Positions 14,685-22,158 of a stretch of DNA of 28,532 nt are shown piece after piece. The notes beneath the pieces were generated by a model, which saw only the letters and a program-made list of their open reading frames with translations, was not told where the DNA came from and did not search any database. The stretch is taken from contig JAZQPT010000048.1 in NCBI GenBank assembly GCA_045628725.1, forward strand, positions 1 through 28,532. The letters run 5' to 3'. The stretch is from JACQGD01 sp045628725. GTDB lineage: Bacteria; Patescibacteriota; Saccharimonadia; Saccharimonadales; Saccharimonadaceae. The translations under genes and the position numbers were made by a program. Each line of letters starts with the position of its first letter. Position 1 is the stretch's first letter.

Positions 14685-15194
14685 ATAGTCAATCAATCTA
14701 CCCGCATTAATGAAGCAATCCGCGCAAGCGAATTACGTGTTATTGGCGTAAACGGAGAACAACTAGGGGTCATGTCACGAGCCGACGCGCTAAAAGCCGC
14801 CGAGGAAGCCGGACTAGACCTTGTAGAAATTTCCGCTGCCGCCAGTCCACCTGTAGTGAAAATCGTCGACTGGGGTAAATTCCAGTATCAAAAGATGAAA
14901 GAACTACAAAAAAACCGTAAAACGAATAAGCAAGGCGAGCTAAAACAAATGCGCTTCGGTTTGAAAATCGGCTCAGGTGATCTCGACATTAAACTCCGTA
15001 AGATCCGTGGATTTTTGGCCGAAGGCCACAAAGTTCGCATTCAGATCTTCTACAGAGGTCGAGAGATGGCTCATAAAGAGCTTGGGTTTGAAATGATTGA
15101 GAAAATTATCACTCTCCTCGAAGACGATGCGGTGCTCGAGCAAAAGCCTCAGATGGCTGGTCGCAATCTGAGCATAGTAGTAAGGAGTAAATAA
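14685..15194 (+). CDS. infC: Translation initiation factor IF-3, AUA start
   Basis: IF-3 binds the 30S subunit, keeps 50S off and checks the start codon and initiator tRNA. The N-terminal domain is recognisable from TRINEAIRASELRVIG with GEQLGVMSRADALKAAEEAGLDLVEIS, then the linker VKIVDWGKFQYQ and the C-domain FGLKIGSGDLDIKLRKI and GREMAHKELG. From the ATA the protein is 169 residues, the usual length. The ATA is preceded by AAGGAG at 6 nt; no standard start codon lies nearby, and the upstream frame runs into the promoter. Use of a rare codon matches the AUU start of E. coli infC, by which IF-3 represses itself. It is followed by rpmI with a 1-nt overlap. Confidence 0.9.
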   Translation: MVNQSTRINEAIRASELRVIGVNGEQLGVMSRADALKAAEEAGLDLVEISAAASPPVVKIVDWGKFQYQKMKELQKNRKTNKQGELKQMRFGLKIGSGDLDIKLRKIRGFLAEGHKVRIQIFYRGREMAHKELGFEMIEKIITLLEDDAVLEQKPQMAGRNLSIVVRSK

Positions 15195-15388
15195 TGCCAA
15201 AGTTAAAGACCCACAAAGGCACAGCGAAACGAATCAAGATTACCAGTACTGGTAAATTGACACGCCGCCGCGCATTCGGTACCCACCTTCTTGCCAAGAA
15301 GAGCAAGAGTCGTAAGCGTGCCATCAACACCACTGCCACCGTTACCGGTAGCATGGCTAAAAACGTTAAACGAGCACTAGGAGTTTAA
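15194..15388 (+). CDS. rpmI: 50S ribosomal protein L35
   Basis: A 64-residue basic protein of the large subunit. It starts PKLKTHKGTAKRIKIT and contains RRRAFGTHLLAKKSKSRKR, typical of L35. The ATG overlaps the infC stop by one base (TAATG) and has AAGGAG 6 nt upstream inside infC, so translation is coupled. It belongs to the universal infC-rpmI-rplT operon. Confidence 0.97.
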   Translation: MPKLKTHKGTAKRIKITSTGKLTRRRAFGTHLLAKKSKSRKRAINTTATVTGSMAKNVKRALGV

Positions 15389-15390
15389 TC

Positions 15391-15732
15391 ATGCGAGTAA
15401 AACGAGGCGTCACTGCACGCGCTAAGCACAAAAAGATATTAAAAGCTGCAAAAGGTATGCAGCACAACCGGACACGCTCATTCCGTCTTGCCAAGCAAGC
15501 CGTTATCCGTGCCCTACAGTACTCATACCGTGATCGTCGCAATAAAAAGCGCGACCTTCGTGGCCTATGGATCACCCGTATAAATGCTGCCGCACGCGAA
15601 AACGGCACAACTTACGGTAAACTTATTGCTGGCCTTAAAGCAGCAAACATCGAGTTAGATCGTAAAGTTCTAGCTGAATTAGTAGTGAAAGAGCCTAAAG
15701 CTTTCACCGCCATCGTAAAAAGCGTTAAATAA
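15391..15732 (+). CDS. rplT: 50S ribosomal protein L20
   Basis: A 113-residue protein that binds 23S rRNA early in 50S assembly and in many bacteria represses its own operon. It starts MRVKRGVTARAKHKKILK and contains RNRTRSF-like HNRTRSFRLAKQAV, YRDRRNKKRDLRGLWITRIN and NGTTYGKLIAGLKAANI, all diagnostic of L20. It lies 2 nt after rpmI with AGGAG upstream, and is followed by a strong terminator shared with rnpB. I saw no obvious L20-binding mimic in the short infC leader. Confidence 0.97.
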   Translation: MRVKRGVTARAKHKKILKAAKGMQHNRTRSFRLAKQAVIRALQYSYRDRRNKKRDLRGLWITRINAAARENGTTYGKLIAGLKAANIELDRKVLAELVVKEPKAFTAIVKSVK

Positions 15733-15756
15733 TATATTTAGCCCTTCTTACTACGT

Positions 15757-15790
15757 TAAAATAACCCGTCTGTAAAGGCGGGTTATTTTA
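15757..15790. terminator. Bidirectional terminator between rplT and rnpB
   Basis: TAAAATAACCCG and CGGGTTATTTTA form a perfect 12-bp stem with a 10-nt loop. The U-rich arm serves the infC operon from one side and rnpB from the other, which begins 3 nt away. Confidence 0.85.
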
Positions 15791-15792
15791 AT

Positions 15793-16126
15793 AGGCAGAT
15801 CGTCTGTAAGCCGGGTTCTGTCGTGAACGATCATCTATCTAGCTCTAGCGTTGCCACTAGAGTCAAGCGGGTATCGGCCTGCGGACGAGTAGCCCTTTAA
15901 TGCAAACCTCCTTGCAGCTGACAGGGTTTACCTTCCCCGTACGTCACCGTACGTCGCTGTGGGCTCTTACCCCACTCGTTTCACCTTTTCCCCGAAGGGT
16001 AGTCTCGTTTCTGTGGCACTTTCCCTAGGGTCGCCCCCGGTTGCCGTTAGCAACTGTCATACTCTACGCTGCCCGGACTTTCCTCTCGCACCCGAAGGCG
16101 CCAGCGATCGTCTAACGAACTGCCTG
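15793..16126 (-). ncRNA. rnpB: RNase P RNA, bacterial type A
   Basis: The catalytic RNA that trims tRNA 5' leaders. On the minus strand the conserved GAGGAAAGTCCGGGC block lies near the 5' end and the ACAGAACCCGGCTTA block near the 3' end, with CCGATACCCGC and AAGGGCTACTCG between. The two ends pair to form P1 (GGCAGTTCGT with ACGATCTGCC, one mismatch). Length is about 334 nt. A TGGTATAAT extended -10 lies just upstream and a 12-bp terminator just downstream, so it is an independent gene. Confidence 0.96.
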
Positions 16127-16132
16127 TTCGCT

Positions 16133-16138
16133 ATTATA
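16133..16138 (-). promoter_or_regulatory. rnpB extended -10 promoter
   Basis: Minus strand TGGTATAAT, with TATAAT at 16138-16133, is 6 nt before the inferred RNA start. No clear -35 is seen at 17 nt. The element lies immediately after the stop of the Nudix-RNase H gene. Confidence 0.7.
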
Positions 16139-16143
16139 CCAAA

Positions 16144-17019
16144 TTACTGCTCATTATTATGCGAATCTAGCGTACGATTCACCATACCGTCAGCTAATTG
16201 ATTAAATTCTCTATGAACATGGCTAAAAGTCACCTTTTCAAACTTTGCCGTAAGGTCACGAATCCGCTCATGGACTGGCCACAGTTCACGATTTTTTATT
16301 TTATATACACCGTTCATTTGATTAACTACTAGCATGCTGTCGATTCTAAAATCAACCTGATCATACCCTAGTTCTAGCGCCCTTTCAAGACCGAGACGAA
16401 CACCTTGATACTCCGCCTGGTTATTGGTGGTGATACCTAAGTACTCTCCACCCTGATCAACCACTTCTTGATTATCATTAATTACAACATACCCAGCGGC
16501 GGATGGACCGGGGTTGCCACGAGACCCGCCATCCGAATATACCGTTATACGTTTTTTTGATGTATCAAAAACGTCATTATTTATCACTTCTTCTACAATT
16601 CTATCTGTTCTTTTGTCCTGCTCAATAATACCTAGGAGTAATTGGGTCAAATCTGTAACGCTATCCTGTTGTATTTCTGACGTCTTTTTCCATTGGTATT
16701 TGTCGTAATTATGGCTCAAGACAACACCGTGGTGGTCGTCGGCAACAGCAACAGTATAGACGATTACAGCATACTGGATATCCCGGTCATCTCTATCGAT
16801 ATATGTTACCGCGTCGAATAAACGAGAGGTCTGAACGTGCAGGCCCACGTCCTCGTGCAAGTATCGACGCAGCGAGTCTTCCGGCTGCTCACCGTAGGCC
16901 AACTTACCGCCTGGCAACTCGAAGAGCCCTAGTATAGTCTGACGACCGTTTGCACGACGTAATAATAGGGTTTTGTCATCTTGTGTAATAATTGCTCGAA
17001 CGGATATTCGTTGATTCAT
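16144..17019 (-). CDS. Nudix-RNase HI fusion protein
   Basis: A 291-residue two-domain protein. The N-terminal half is a Nudix fold with the box starting at Gly38: Gly38, Glu44 and Arg52 fit the GX5EX7REUXEEXGU pattern, but the glutamate after Arg is Tyr53 and the second of the paired acids is Asp57, so hydrolase activity is doubtful. The C-terminal half (from about residue 155) is an RNase HI domain: YSDGGSRGNPG, TNNQAEYQG, a DSMLVVNQ segment and NQLADGMVN supply the DEDD acidic residues, so cleavage of RNA in RNA-DNA hybrids is likely. The ATG at 17019 is the first good start. A 184-nt structured RNA ending in a terminator lies just upstream and may be its leader or a separate RNA. Confidence 0.88.
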   Translation of the reverse strand: MNQRISVRAIITQDDKTLLLRRANGRQTILGLFELPGGKLAYGEQPEDSLRRYLHEDVGLHVQTSRLFDAVTYIDRDDRDIQYAVIVYTVAVADDHHGVVLSHNYDKYQWKKTSEIQQDSVTDLTQLLLGIIEQDKRTDRIVEEVINNDVFDTSKKRITVYSDGGSRGNPGPSAAGYVVINDNQEVVDQGGEYLGITTNNQAEYQGVRLGLERALELGYDQVDFRIDSMLVVNQMNGVYKIKNRELWPVHERIRDLTAKFEKVTFSHVHREFNQLADGMVNRTLDSHNNEQ

Positions 17020-17063
17020 GCGATCTTTCTATTTTTGGCTTTTCTCTCATCATTTTATCATAA

Positions 17064-17091
17064 TTAAAAATCACACGCGTAAACGTGCGAT
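17064..17091 (-). terminator. Terminator of the 6S-like RNA
   Basis: Minus strand ATCGCACG (17091-17084) pairs with CGTGTGAT (17077-17070), 8 bp with one G-U, followed by TTTTTAATT. Confidence 0.65.
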
Positions 17092-17247
17092 AAATACTTT
17101 TATTGCCCAGGACCAACCTCGACGCTTGATATTCCCCGCTTTAATGCAAGGTGGGTGTCCTCAAAACGTTTCCACGGAAACGAATCATTTGGAATCCCGT
17201 ATCAATGATATTAGGAAAATCATATACGCCAAGGAGGCCACTGGACT
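17064..17247 (-). ncRNA. 6S-like RNA candidate (about 184 nt)
   Basis: This gene-free stretch has its own promoter and terminator. Its ends can pair as an interrupted closing stem: GTCCAG with CTGGGC, GGCC with GGTC, CC with GG, and GGCG with CGTC. The middle has largely unpaired strands, then an upper stem (GGG..TCC with GGA..CCC) capped by the perfect hairpin CGTTTC-CGTG-GAAACG. Closing stem, large bubble and apical stem at about 184 nt is the plan of 6S RNA, which binds the housekeeping RNA polymerase. Pairing was done by eye. The alternative is an attenuated leader of the Nudix-RNase H gene 45 nt downstream. Confidence 0.5.
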
Positions 17248-17252
17248 CCTCT

Positions 17253-17258
17253 ATTATA
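17253..17258 (-). promoter_or_regulatory. Extended -10 promoter of the 6S-like RNA
   Basis: Minus strand TGGTATAAT, with TATAAT at 17258-17253. A TTGGAC lies 19 nt upstream, inside the 3' end of the M50 protease gene. The predicted start is 17247-17246. Confidence 0.65.
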
Positions 17259-17269
17259 CCACTCAGGGC

Positions 17270-17911
17270 CTAGCTAAGTCCAAATACAACACTGAATATA
17301 GAGAGGAAGAATTGGATTATAGTCATCATAAACTGCCCGATATATGAGCTAGCTAAAATAACAATGATAAAGACAAAGAATATACCATACTGCTCAATAG
17401 CTTCCATACCACGACGTACAAACTCCGGTGCTAGTGCATACACGACACGCGAGCCGTCTAGTGGTGGAATTGGAATCATGTTAAATATAAAGAACCCTAG
17501 GTTAATCGTGACAGCCATTACTAAGAACTGTACTGCGATAGGCCCGGCAACAGATTGTGTAAGCGCGTACACCCCAAAGAACACAAAAGCGATTACGAGG
17601 TTTGTCAGCGGCCCGGCAATAGCGACAAGTGCCGATCCCCACTCGTCATACTTAACACGGTCTGGGTTAAACGGCACGGGCTTGGCGCCGCCAAATATAG
17701 GACCTCCGACAATAGCAAGTGCAACAGGCATCAAAATAGTTAAAAACGGGTCAATATGCTTGATTGGGTTTAATGTAAGGCGGCCTTGCGCCTTTGCCGT
17801 ATCGTCACCCAGAAGATAGGCAACAAACCCGTGCATCACTTCGTGCAGAGTCATTGAGAACAAAATAACCGTCAAGGCTATGATGATATTAAGAATTATA
17901 TTTTCACCCAT
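17270..17911 (-). CDS. Site-2 protease family (M50) membrane metalloprotease
   Basis: A 213-residue integral membrane zinc protease of the rhomboid-unrelated M50 family. The zinc motif HEVMH (HExxH, residues 23-27) lies at the end of the first membrane helix, and the second motif PPLDGSRV supplies the aspartate ligand near residue 152. At least four further hydrophobic segments are present. Short M50 proteins of this type lack a PDZ domain and their substrates are generally unknown. I choose the ATG at 17911 over the adjacent GTG at 17914. A consensus TATAAT (17925-17920) ends 8 nt before the ATG with no ribosome site between, so the mRNA is probably leaderless. Confidence 0.88.
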   Translation of the reverse strand: MGENIILNIIIALTVILFSMTLHEVMHGFVAYLLGDDTAKAQGRLTLNPIKHIDPFLTILMPVALAIVGGPIFGGAKPVPFNPDRVKYDEWGSALVAIAGPLTNLVIAFVFFGVYALTQSVAGPIAVQFLVMAVTINLGFFIFNMIPIPPLDGSRVVYALAPEFVRRGMEAIEQYGIFFVFIIVILASSYIGQFMMTIIQFFLSIFSVVFGLS

Positions 17912-17947
17912 CACTGCTTATTATACAGTAGTGGGTGCGCTTTTATG

Positions 17948-18655
17948 CTAATATTCAGACTCGTTATAATAAAATTCGCGTTCAGCAAATGTCTGACCAG
18001 CGTCTATTAAATCTTTAAAGTCGTCGACACTTTTAAATCGCTTATCGCACCTTTGAAACTCATCGTGAGTCATCCATCGGTTTACGCCACCTTCAAACTC
18101 TTCCTGCAATTCGCCGCTATAGCTATTTGCGTATACGCACAGGAATAGCTTATCTTCGAGTAACTTACCTGTTACTTTATCGAAATCACGCTTATGATAA
18201 AGCAATCGATACTCTAGATCAGCCTCGAGCCCCGTCTCCTCTTTCAGCTCACGTTTCGCTGCCTCTACAACCGTTTCACCCCAGCGCATTTTGCCACCAA
18301 CGCGCCCCCAAAAATCATAGTATGGATTCTTTTTACGTTGCTGGAACAAAAACTCGCGCTCGCCGGATGCCCCTACTCTTTCAAGAGTGATTGCAATTGA
18401 TATTTTTGGCTGCTTCTCTATCTCGTTCTCGTCCGTATCCATACGATTAGCATATTCTTTGCCTTTATTTGTCAAAGCATACTCATCACCCTTTGATACA
18501 TAGCCTTCAGTGACTAACTTTTTTACATGAAAGTTAAAGTGGTCACTGCTCACCTCTGTTAACGCCTGCAACTCCGTAAAGCTTGCGCCTTTTACAAACA
18601 GTAACTTGCGCAGAATTGCGACTTGGATTTCATGCGCTTGTGGCTCGTAACTCAT
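17948..18655 (-). CDS. Winged-helix plus Nudix hydrolase protein
   Basis: A 235-residue protein. The N-terminal 75 residues look like a winged helix (EIQVAILRKLLFVKGASFTE, then SDHFNFHVKKLVTEGYV and YALTNKGKEYA). The rest is a Nudix domain with an intact box near residues 121-144: GGKMRWGE, seven residues, RELKEETGL. An RVGGKMRWGE context and FLFQQRKKNPYY suggest a nucleotide or nucleotide-sugar substrate, not identifiable here. It may be a substrate-sensing regulator, as in NrtR-type proteins, or simply a hydrolase; that is inference. The ATG at 18655 has AGGAGA 5 nt upstream; the frame stays open for 30 codons further, but without such a site. Confidence 0.85.
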   Translation of the reverse strand: MSYEPQAHEIQVAILRKLLFVKGASFTELQALTEVSSDHFNFHVKKLVTEGYVSKGDEYALTNKGKEYANRMDTDENEIEKQPKISIAITLERVGASGEREFLFQQRKKNPYYDFWGRVGGKMRWGETVVEAAKRELKEETGLEADLEYRLLYHKRDFDKVTGKLLEDKLFLCVYANSYSGELQEEFEGGVNRWMTHDEFQRCDKRFKSVDDFKDLIDAGQTFAEREFYYNESEY

Positions 18656-18759
18656 ATTTCTCCTGTTCCGTATTACACCGATATTTCTCATCTCATAATA
18701 ACGAGTGAAGTGAAGTAAATCTAGTAAAGTCGACTTTACGCCCATTGCGGCCGACCATC

Positions 18760-18788
18760 TTGACGTTTGGCCTTAAAAACGCTATACT
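18760..18788 (+). promoter_or_regulatory. rpmB promoter
   Basis: TTGACG (18760-18765), 17 nt, TATACT (18783-18788). The start near 18795 leaves a leader of about 29 nt. Confidence 0.75.
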
Positions 18789-18823
18789 GGTACAGATTGT
18801 AAAAAATAAGTGGAACAATAATT

Positions 18824-19027
18824 ATGGCAGCACGATGCGAACTCACAGGTAAAGGCAAGCAATTTGGCAACAATGTCAGCTTTTCTTTGCGCCGGACTAA
18901 ACGTGTCTTCAAACCCAACCTACAAAAGAAAACTTTCCTTGTAGATGGACAAAAAGTCACTATGATCCTGAGCACTCAGGCGATCCGTACGCTAAAGAAA
19001 AAAGGCATCCTTGCTTCAGCAAAATAG
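18824..19027 (+). CDS. rpmB: 50S ribosomal protein L28
   Basis: A 67-residue large-subunit protein. It begins AARCELTGKGKQFGNNVSFS and continues with RRTKRVFKPNLQKKTF, the L28 signature; the zinc-binding CXXC form is absent, with only one Cys. It stands alone with its own promoter and a strong terminator. The ribosome site is weak (GTGGA about 10 nt upstream). Confidence 0.95.
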   Translation: MAARCELTGKGKQFGNNVSFSLRRTKRVFKPNLQKKTFLVDGQKVTMILSTQAIRTLKKKGILASAK

Positions 19028-19036
19028 CCTTAAACC

Positions 19037-19078
19037 GCTAAAATAAAAACCCTCCATGCGGAGGGTTTTTATTTTAGC
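19037..19078. terminator. Bidirectional terminator between rpmB and the MBL-fold gene
   Basis: A perfect 19-bp stem (19037-19055 with 19060-19078) around a 4-nt loop, with a GC-rich CCCTCC core and U-rich flanks on both strands. It ends 12 nt from the convergent MBL-fold gene. Confidence 0.92.
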
Positions 19079-19089
19079 AAAATACCGTA

Positions 19090-19728
19090 CTATGTTCGCG
19101 TAACTTCGACAACTGTCAGTACTAGAGGAATAGCCGACGAAGCCTTTACCTTATACTTACTAACAGGTGCTTCAATAGGCGCAGCGAGTTCCTTTGTAAA
19201 GTTCTCGAGTGTATCTTGAGGAACCTCATATTTAATTGCACTGTCAGCATAGTGTATTGGAATCACCACTTTTGGATCTAGCTGACGAACAATCGTTGCT
19301 GCTGACGTTGCATCGAGTGTATAGCCGCTGCCGCCTACAGGAATGATCAGAATGTCAATGATTCCGATCTCTTCTTGCTGATCTTCGTGGAGTTTCGGTG
19401 TTACGTTACCTAGTACGGCAATCTTTACATCACCAATGGCAATACGGTATATCGTACTAATCGGTTCGTCCGCTGAGGTGTCAAGGTGACGAGTAGCCCT
19501 AATGCCCCGAATCGAAAAATCACCAATCTCGTAATCGCCTGGGCCTTCGATAGAAATCCTTGCATCTGGGTCATTAATCGCAAAACGTGACTCTGTTGCA
19601 ATTTCGACAGCGTCTTTTCCTGACAGATCTTTCAGGCCAATTACTGATAACTTTGGATCAATCACCGCAGTTGTTTTTTTAGTTGAGATGACAACTCCGT
19701 TGCCGCCTTTATATTCAATATCAAACAT
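19090..19728 (-). CDS. MBL-fold (UlaG-like) protein
   Basis: A 212-residue protein with the layout of short UlaG-type metallo-beta-lactamase fold proteins: GNGVVISTKKTTAVIDP at the start, GPGDYEIGDFSIRGI in the middle, and ILIIPVGGSGYTLDATSAA followed by VVIPIHYADS. The canonical HxHxDH motif is not evident; only the late histidine in PIHYA is clear, so metal binding and hydrolase activity are uncertain. The ATG has AGGAGA 5 nt upstream, overlapping the end of the wHTH gene 8 nt away, so the two form an operon. Confidence 0.8.
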   Translation of the reverse strand: MFDIEYKGGNGVVISTKKTTAVIDPKLSVIGLKDLSGKDAVEIATESRFAINDPDARISIEGPGDYEIGDFSIRGIRATRHLDTSADEPISTIYRIAIGDVKIAVLGNVTPKLHEDQQEEIGIIDILIIPVGGSGYTLDATSAATIVRQLDPKVVIPIHYADSAIKYEVPQDTLENFTKELAAPIEAPVSKYKVKASSAIPLVLTVVEVTRT

Positions 19729-19736
19729 ATTTTCTC

Positions 19737-20330
19737 CTATTTCTGACTTTTTAGCATATCATCCGTATCCACCAGTACCGCATACTTGCCATTCAATATT
19801 TCTGTTATAAATTTATCACGAACGCTCAATCGATAATAGAACTCATCATACGTTAAAATGCTGTAGTTCAAATCACGACCTTCCACCTTCTCTATGTCTT
19901 TCATCACTTTTTTCAGTTTTACCACTGGCGTTTCACCAACCAGCAGGATATCGACAGTACTCGTTGAACCTTTTACTAAAACTCCAGCAGTGATTACAAG
20001 CCGTAGATCTGGCAATTGCCTAAGAGAATCATGCCAGTTTGCGGCCGCTGCAGATGGCGTAACGGCTTCTACGTGCTGATCAGCAAATATTGCACGAAGC
20101 GGCACATAATGTTCATATCTTTGGTTTACTTCGTAAAACAACTTTATATCAACCGTTTCGCTTGTCACTATACCGACAGTCGTCATATTTGCCAACTCTC
20201 GGCGAACAGAATTAATTTGTTCATCAATCAGGCGTGTAATCTCGCGTACGTAAAAAGCCTTTCCTGGGTTGTTCAGGAATAAGTGGAGTAATTTTACTCT
20301 TGTTTTTGAACCAAATAATGCGTCAATCAT
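19737..20330 (-). CDS. Winged-helix protein with degenerate nucleotidyltransferase-like domain
   Basis: A 197-residue protein. Residues 1-75 form an ArsR-like winged helix (FGSKTRVKLLHLFLNNPG, then FYVREITRLIDEQINSVRRE). Residues 95-190 resemble a minimal nucleotidyltransferase: GVLVKGSTSTVDILLVGE parallels the GSxARG...DIDLLV motif, but the first catalytic Asp is replaced by Thr. This architecture is known from archaeal and CPR proteins and is usually annotated as a transcriptional regulator. It is first of two genes, followed by the MBL-fold gene 8 nt downstream. The target is unknown. Confidence 0.75.
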   Translation of the reverse strand: MIDALFGSKTRVKLLHLFLNNPGKAFYVREITRLIDEQINSVRRELANMTTVGIVTSETVDIKLFYEVNQRYEHYVPLRAIFADQHVEAVTPSAAAANWHDSLRQLPDLRLVITAGVLVKGSTSTVDILLVGETPVVKLKKVMKDIEKVEGRDLNYSILTYDEFYYRLSVRDKFITEILNGKYAVLVDTDDMLKSQK

Positions 20331-20365
20331 GTCTCTATCAGTGTAACTTTCTTGTTCTTATCATA

Positions 20366-21256
20366 TCATGCTTCATACTCTGCTGCGAGTATGTTCACGA
20401 GATATTTATTAGCATCTTCAAGATTAAGCCAGTTGATGTACTTATTCCGCCGAAGCCAAGTTAATTGCCTTTTAGCCAGTCGCCAGTCTAGTGTCGCGGA
20501 TTTGTCCTGCATCTCTGACATTGCCAGCTCTCCTTTTACATACGCATGAATAAGGGGATAGATATTACCAGTCATCGCTTCGCTATTCCAGCCATACTTT
20601 TCGCCCAACATTATTGCTTCGTTTACAACACCGTCGTCAAATAAGTGTTCAGCCCTTTCTTTTATTCGCGTACGTAAGATGTCCCTATCAGTAGTAATTC
20701 CTACAATAATAGTATTGACTAAAGGGTCTATCTCTCTCTGTTGAGTTGCACCCCTTCGCTCAATTGCACGAATGACGTACCGTTTATTGTAACGGTTTTC
20801 TGGGAGACTTATGTTGTATTTATTGCAATATATATGCAACTCTTCTATCGTCATTGACTCCAAGTGACGACGCAGTGCGACATCAGTCTGAACACCAAAC
20901 TGGTAATCAAATATAACAGAATCAATATACAAACCCGTACCACCAACCAGAAATGGAACGTGTCCTCTAGCCCTAATTTCAGCTATTTTCTGAACGGCGT
21001 ACTGCTTAAAGTCTGCGGCAGAAAATTTATCGCCCGGCGCAATCAAATCAATACCCCAGTGTGTCACGAGCGCTTGCTCTGCCTTTGTCGGCTTGGCAGT
21101 TCCAATGTCCATTTCTTTATAGACTGTACGACTGTCCGCACAGATAATCTCGCCACCATACTTCTGTGCAATGTCTATCGCTAAAGAAGTCTTACCGCTA
21201 GCCGTAGGCCCCGTAATGACAATCAGTGGCAGAGTAGTTAAAGTTTTGGCTTCCAC
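20366..21256 (-). CDS. miaA: tRNA dimethylallyltransferase MiaA
   Basis: Transfers dimethylallyl to A37 of tRNAs reading UNN codons. The protein has 296 residues. The P-loop GPTASGKTSLA lies at about residues 15-25, followed by the substrate motif ICADSRTVYKEMDIGTAKPT and the DMAPP/tRNA-binding VGGTGLYIDSVI near residue 105. The C-terminus contains the typical RLAKRQLTWLRR segment. The start is a GTG at 21256 inside the upstream gene, with GAGGA about 8 nt before it; the 19-nt overlap implies coupling. It is last of the thrS-HAD-ATL-miaA group behind the threonine T-box. Confidence 0.95.
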   Translation of the reverse strand: MEAKTLTTLPLIVITGPTASGKTSLAIDIAQKYGGEIICADSRTVYKEMDIGTAKPTKAEQALVTHWGIDLIAPGDKFSAADFKQYAVQKIAEIRARGHVPFLVGGTGLYIDSVIFDYQFGVQTDVALRRHLESMTIEELHIYCNKYNISLPENRYNKRYVIRAIERRGATQQREIDPLVNTIIVGITTDRDILRTRIKERAEHLFDDGVVNEAIMLGEKYGWNSEAMTGNIYPLIHAYVKGELAMSEMQDKSATLDWRLAKRQLTWLRRNKYINWLNLEDANKYLVNILAAEYEA

Positions 21257-21552
21257 CGCAAATCCTCGAAATTATCTATAATATAGTTCGTACACATAAT
21301 ACCCTCTTGCTCAAGGAGTTGTCGCTGAGCTTCTCGGCCACCGTGGAATCCCGCAGCCAAACCGCCAAATCTGTTCACGAGCCGATGCCATGGCAATGCC
21401 TGGTTTCCATAATGGGCAATTCCACCGACGACACGACTAGCGTTGGCATGACCAGCGAGTCCTGCTAAATCCCCATACGTTGTCACGAAGCCATGCGGTA
21501 CAAGTGCCATTAAGCTCTCTATCGTAGTACGAAAGTTTTCATCAGTTGCCAT
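21238..21552 (-). CDS. Alkyltransferase-like protein (ATL, MGMT family without the reactive Cys)
   Basis: A 104-residue protein of the MGMT (Ogt/Ada) DNA-binding fold: VPHGFVTTYGDLAGLAGH, then ASRVVGGIAHYGNQ and the active-site loop PWHRLVNRFGG. In true O6-alkylguanine transferases the motif is PCHR; here the cysteine is Trp, as in ATL/YbaZ proteins, which bind O6-alkylguanine without repairing it and hand the lesion to nucleotide excision repair. The ATG at 21552 has GGAGAAG 7 nt upstream. It overlaps the HAD gene by 11 nt at its start and miaA by 19 nt at its end. Confidence 0.9.
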   Translation of the reverse strand: MATDENFRTTIESLMALVPHGFVTTYGDLAGLAGHANASRVVGGIAHYGNQALPWHRLVNRFGGLAAGFHGGREAQRQLLEQEGIMCTNYIIDNFEDLRWKPKL

Positions 21553-22153
21553 AGAAATACTTCTCCACGCCGTTCCAACCATTAACGCGATTTATGCTCC
21601 CCGAAAGATCGTCAGACTGGTTCCAACTATAATCTCCAAATAACAGTGCCTTCAGCCCTAGATCATCTGCCGCCACGCAGTGCTTTAACTGATCGTCAAT
21701 GACATAATCTACATTCAGCTGCCTATATAGATCACCTTTCGTTGTATTGAGCCGAGTCGCAATATCGACCGACATATCGTCCCACATACCCGCAAAAAAG
21801 AGTCTATCATCAGTAAAAATTCCGGGGTAGTGATTATGTATCCACTCTACCGTACCATCGCGCATATCTTGGCGTCGCGACGTCACAATCACAAGAGTGT
21901 ATTCATCGGCTAATCTCGTTAAAACAGGGAGCGCATACTCGTCGTGACGGTAGGCCCTATACACTCCAGAATCATAGTAATCCTTAGACCTTCCCTCTGC
22001 TTCCTTCAGGCCAACTCGCCATACCTCTGCCCAGTGCTCCGTATAATCAGACGGATTTAATGACATACCCCATCGCTCATTACTAAATGCGACGAACCCT
22101 GCCGCATTATCAGCCAAGACATCATCAATATCTATCGCAATCGTCTTCTTCAC
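21542..22153 (-). CDS. HAD-family 5'-nucleotidase-like hydrolase
   Basis: A 203-residue HAD superfamily protein close to 5'(3')-deoxyribonucleotidases (NT5C type). Motif I is AIDIDDVLAD (residues 5-14) with the nucleophile and acid Asp, motif II is VIVTSRRQD, a lysine lies in TTKGDLYRQL, and motif III is YVIDDQLKHC. The likely activity is dephosphorylation of a nucleoside monophosphate; the substrate is not shown by the sequence. It lies 5 nt after thrS and overlaps the ATL gene, so it is in the T-box-controlled operon. Nothing links it directly to threonine. Confidence 0.85.
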   Translation of the reverse strand: MKKTIAIDIDDVLADNAAGFVAFSNERWGMSLNPSDYTEHWAEVWRVGLKEAEGRSKDYYDSGVYRAYRHDEYALPVLTRLADEYTLVIVTSRRQDMRDGTVEWIHNHYPGIFTDDRLFFAGMWDDMSVDIATRLNTTKGDLYRQLNVDYVIDDQLKHCVAADDLGLKALLFGDYSWNQSDDLSGSINRVNGWNGVEKYFYGN

Positions 22154-22158
22154 TACGA

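Noticed and set aside
17018..17347. A 109-codon plus-strand frame opposite the 6S-like RNA and the end of the protease gene
   Set aside because: Antisense to a structured RNA and to a conserved gene; no ribosome site or recognisable domain.
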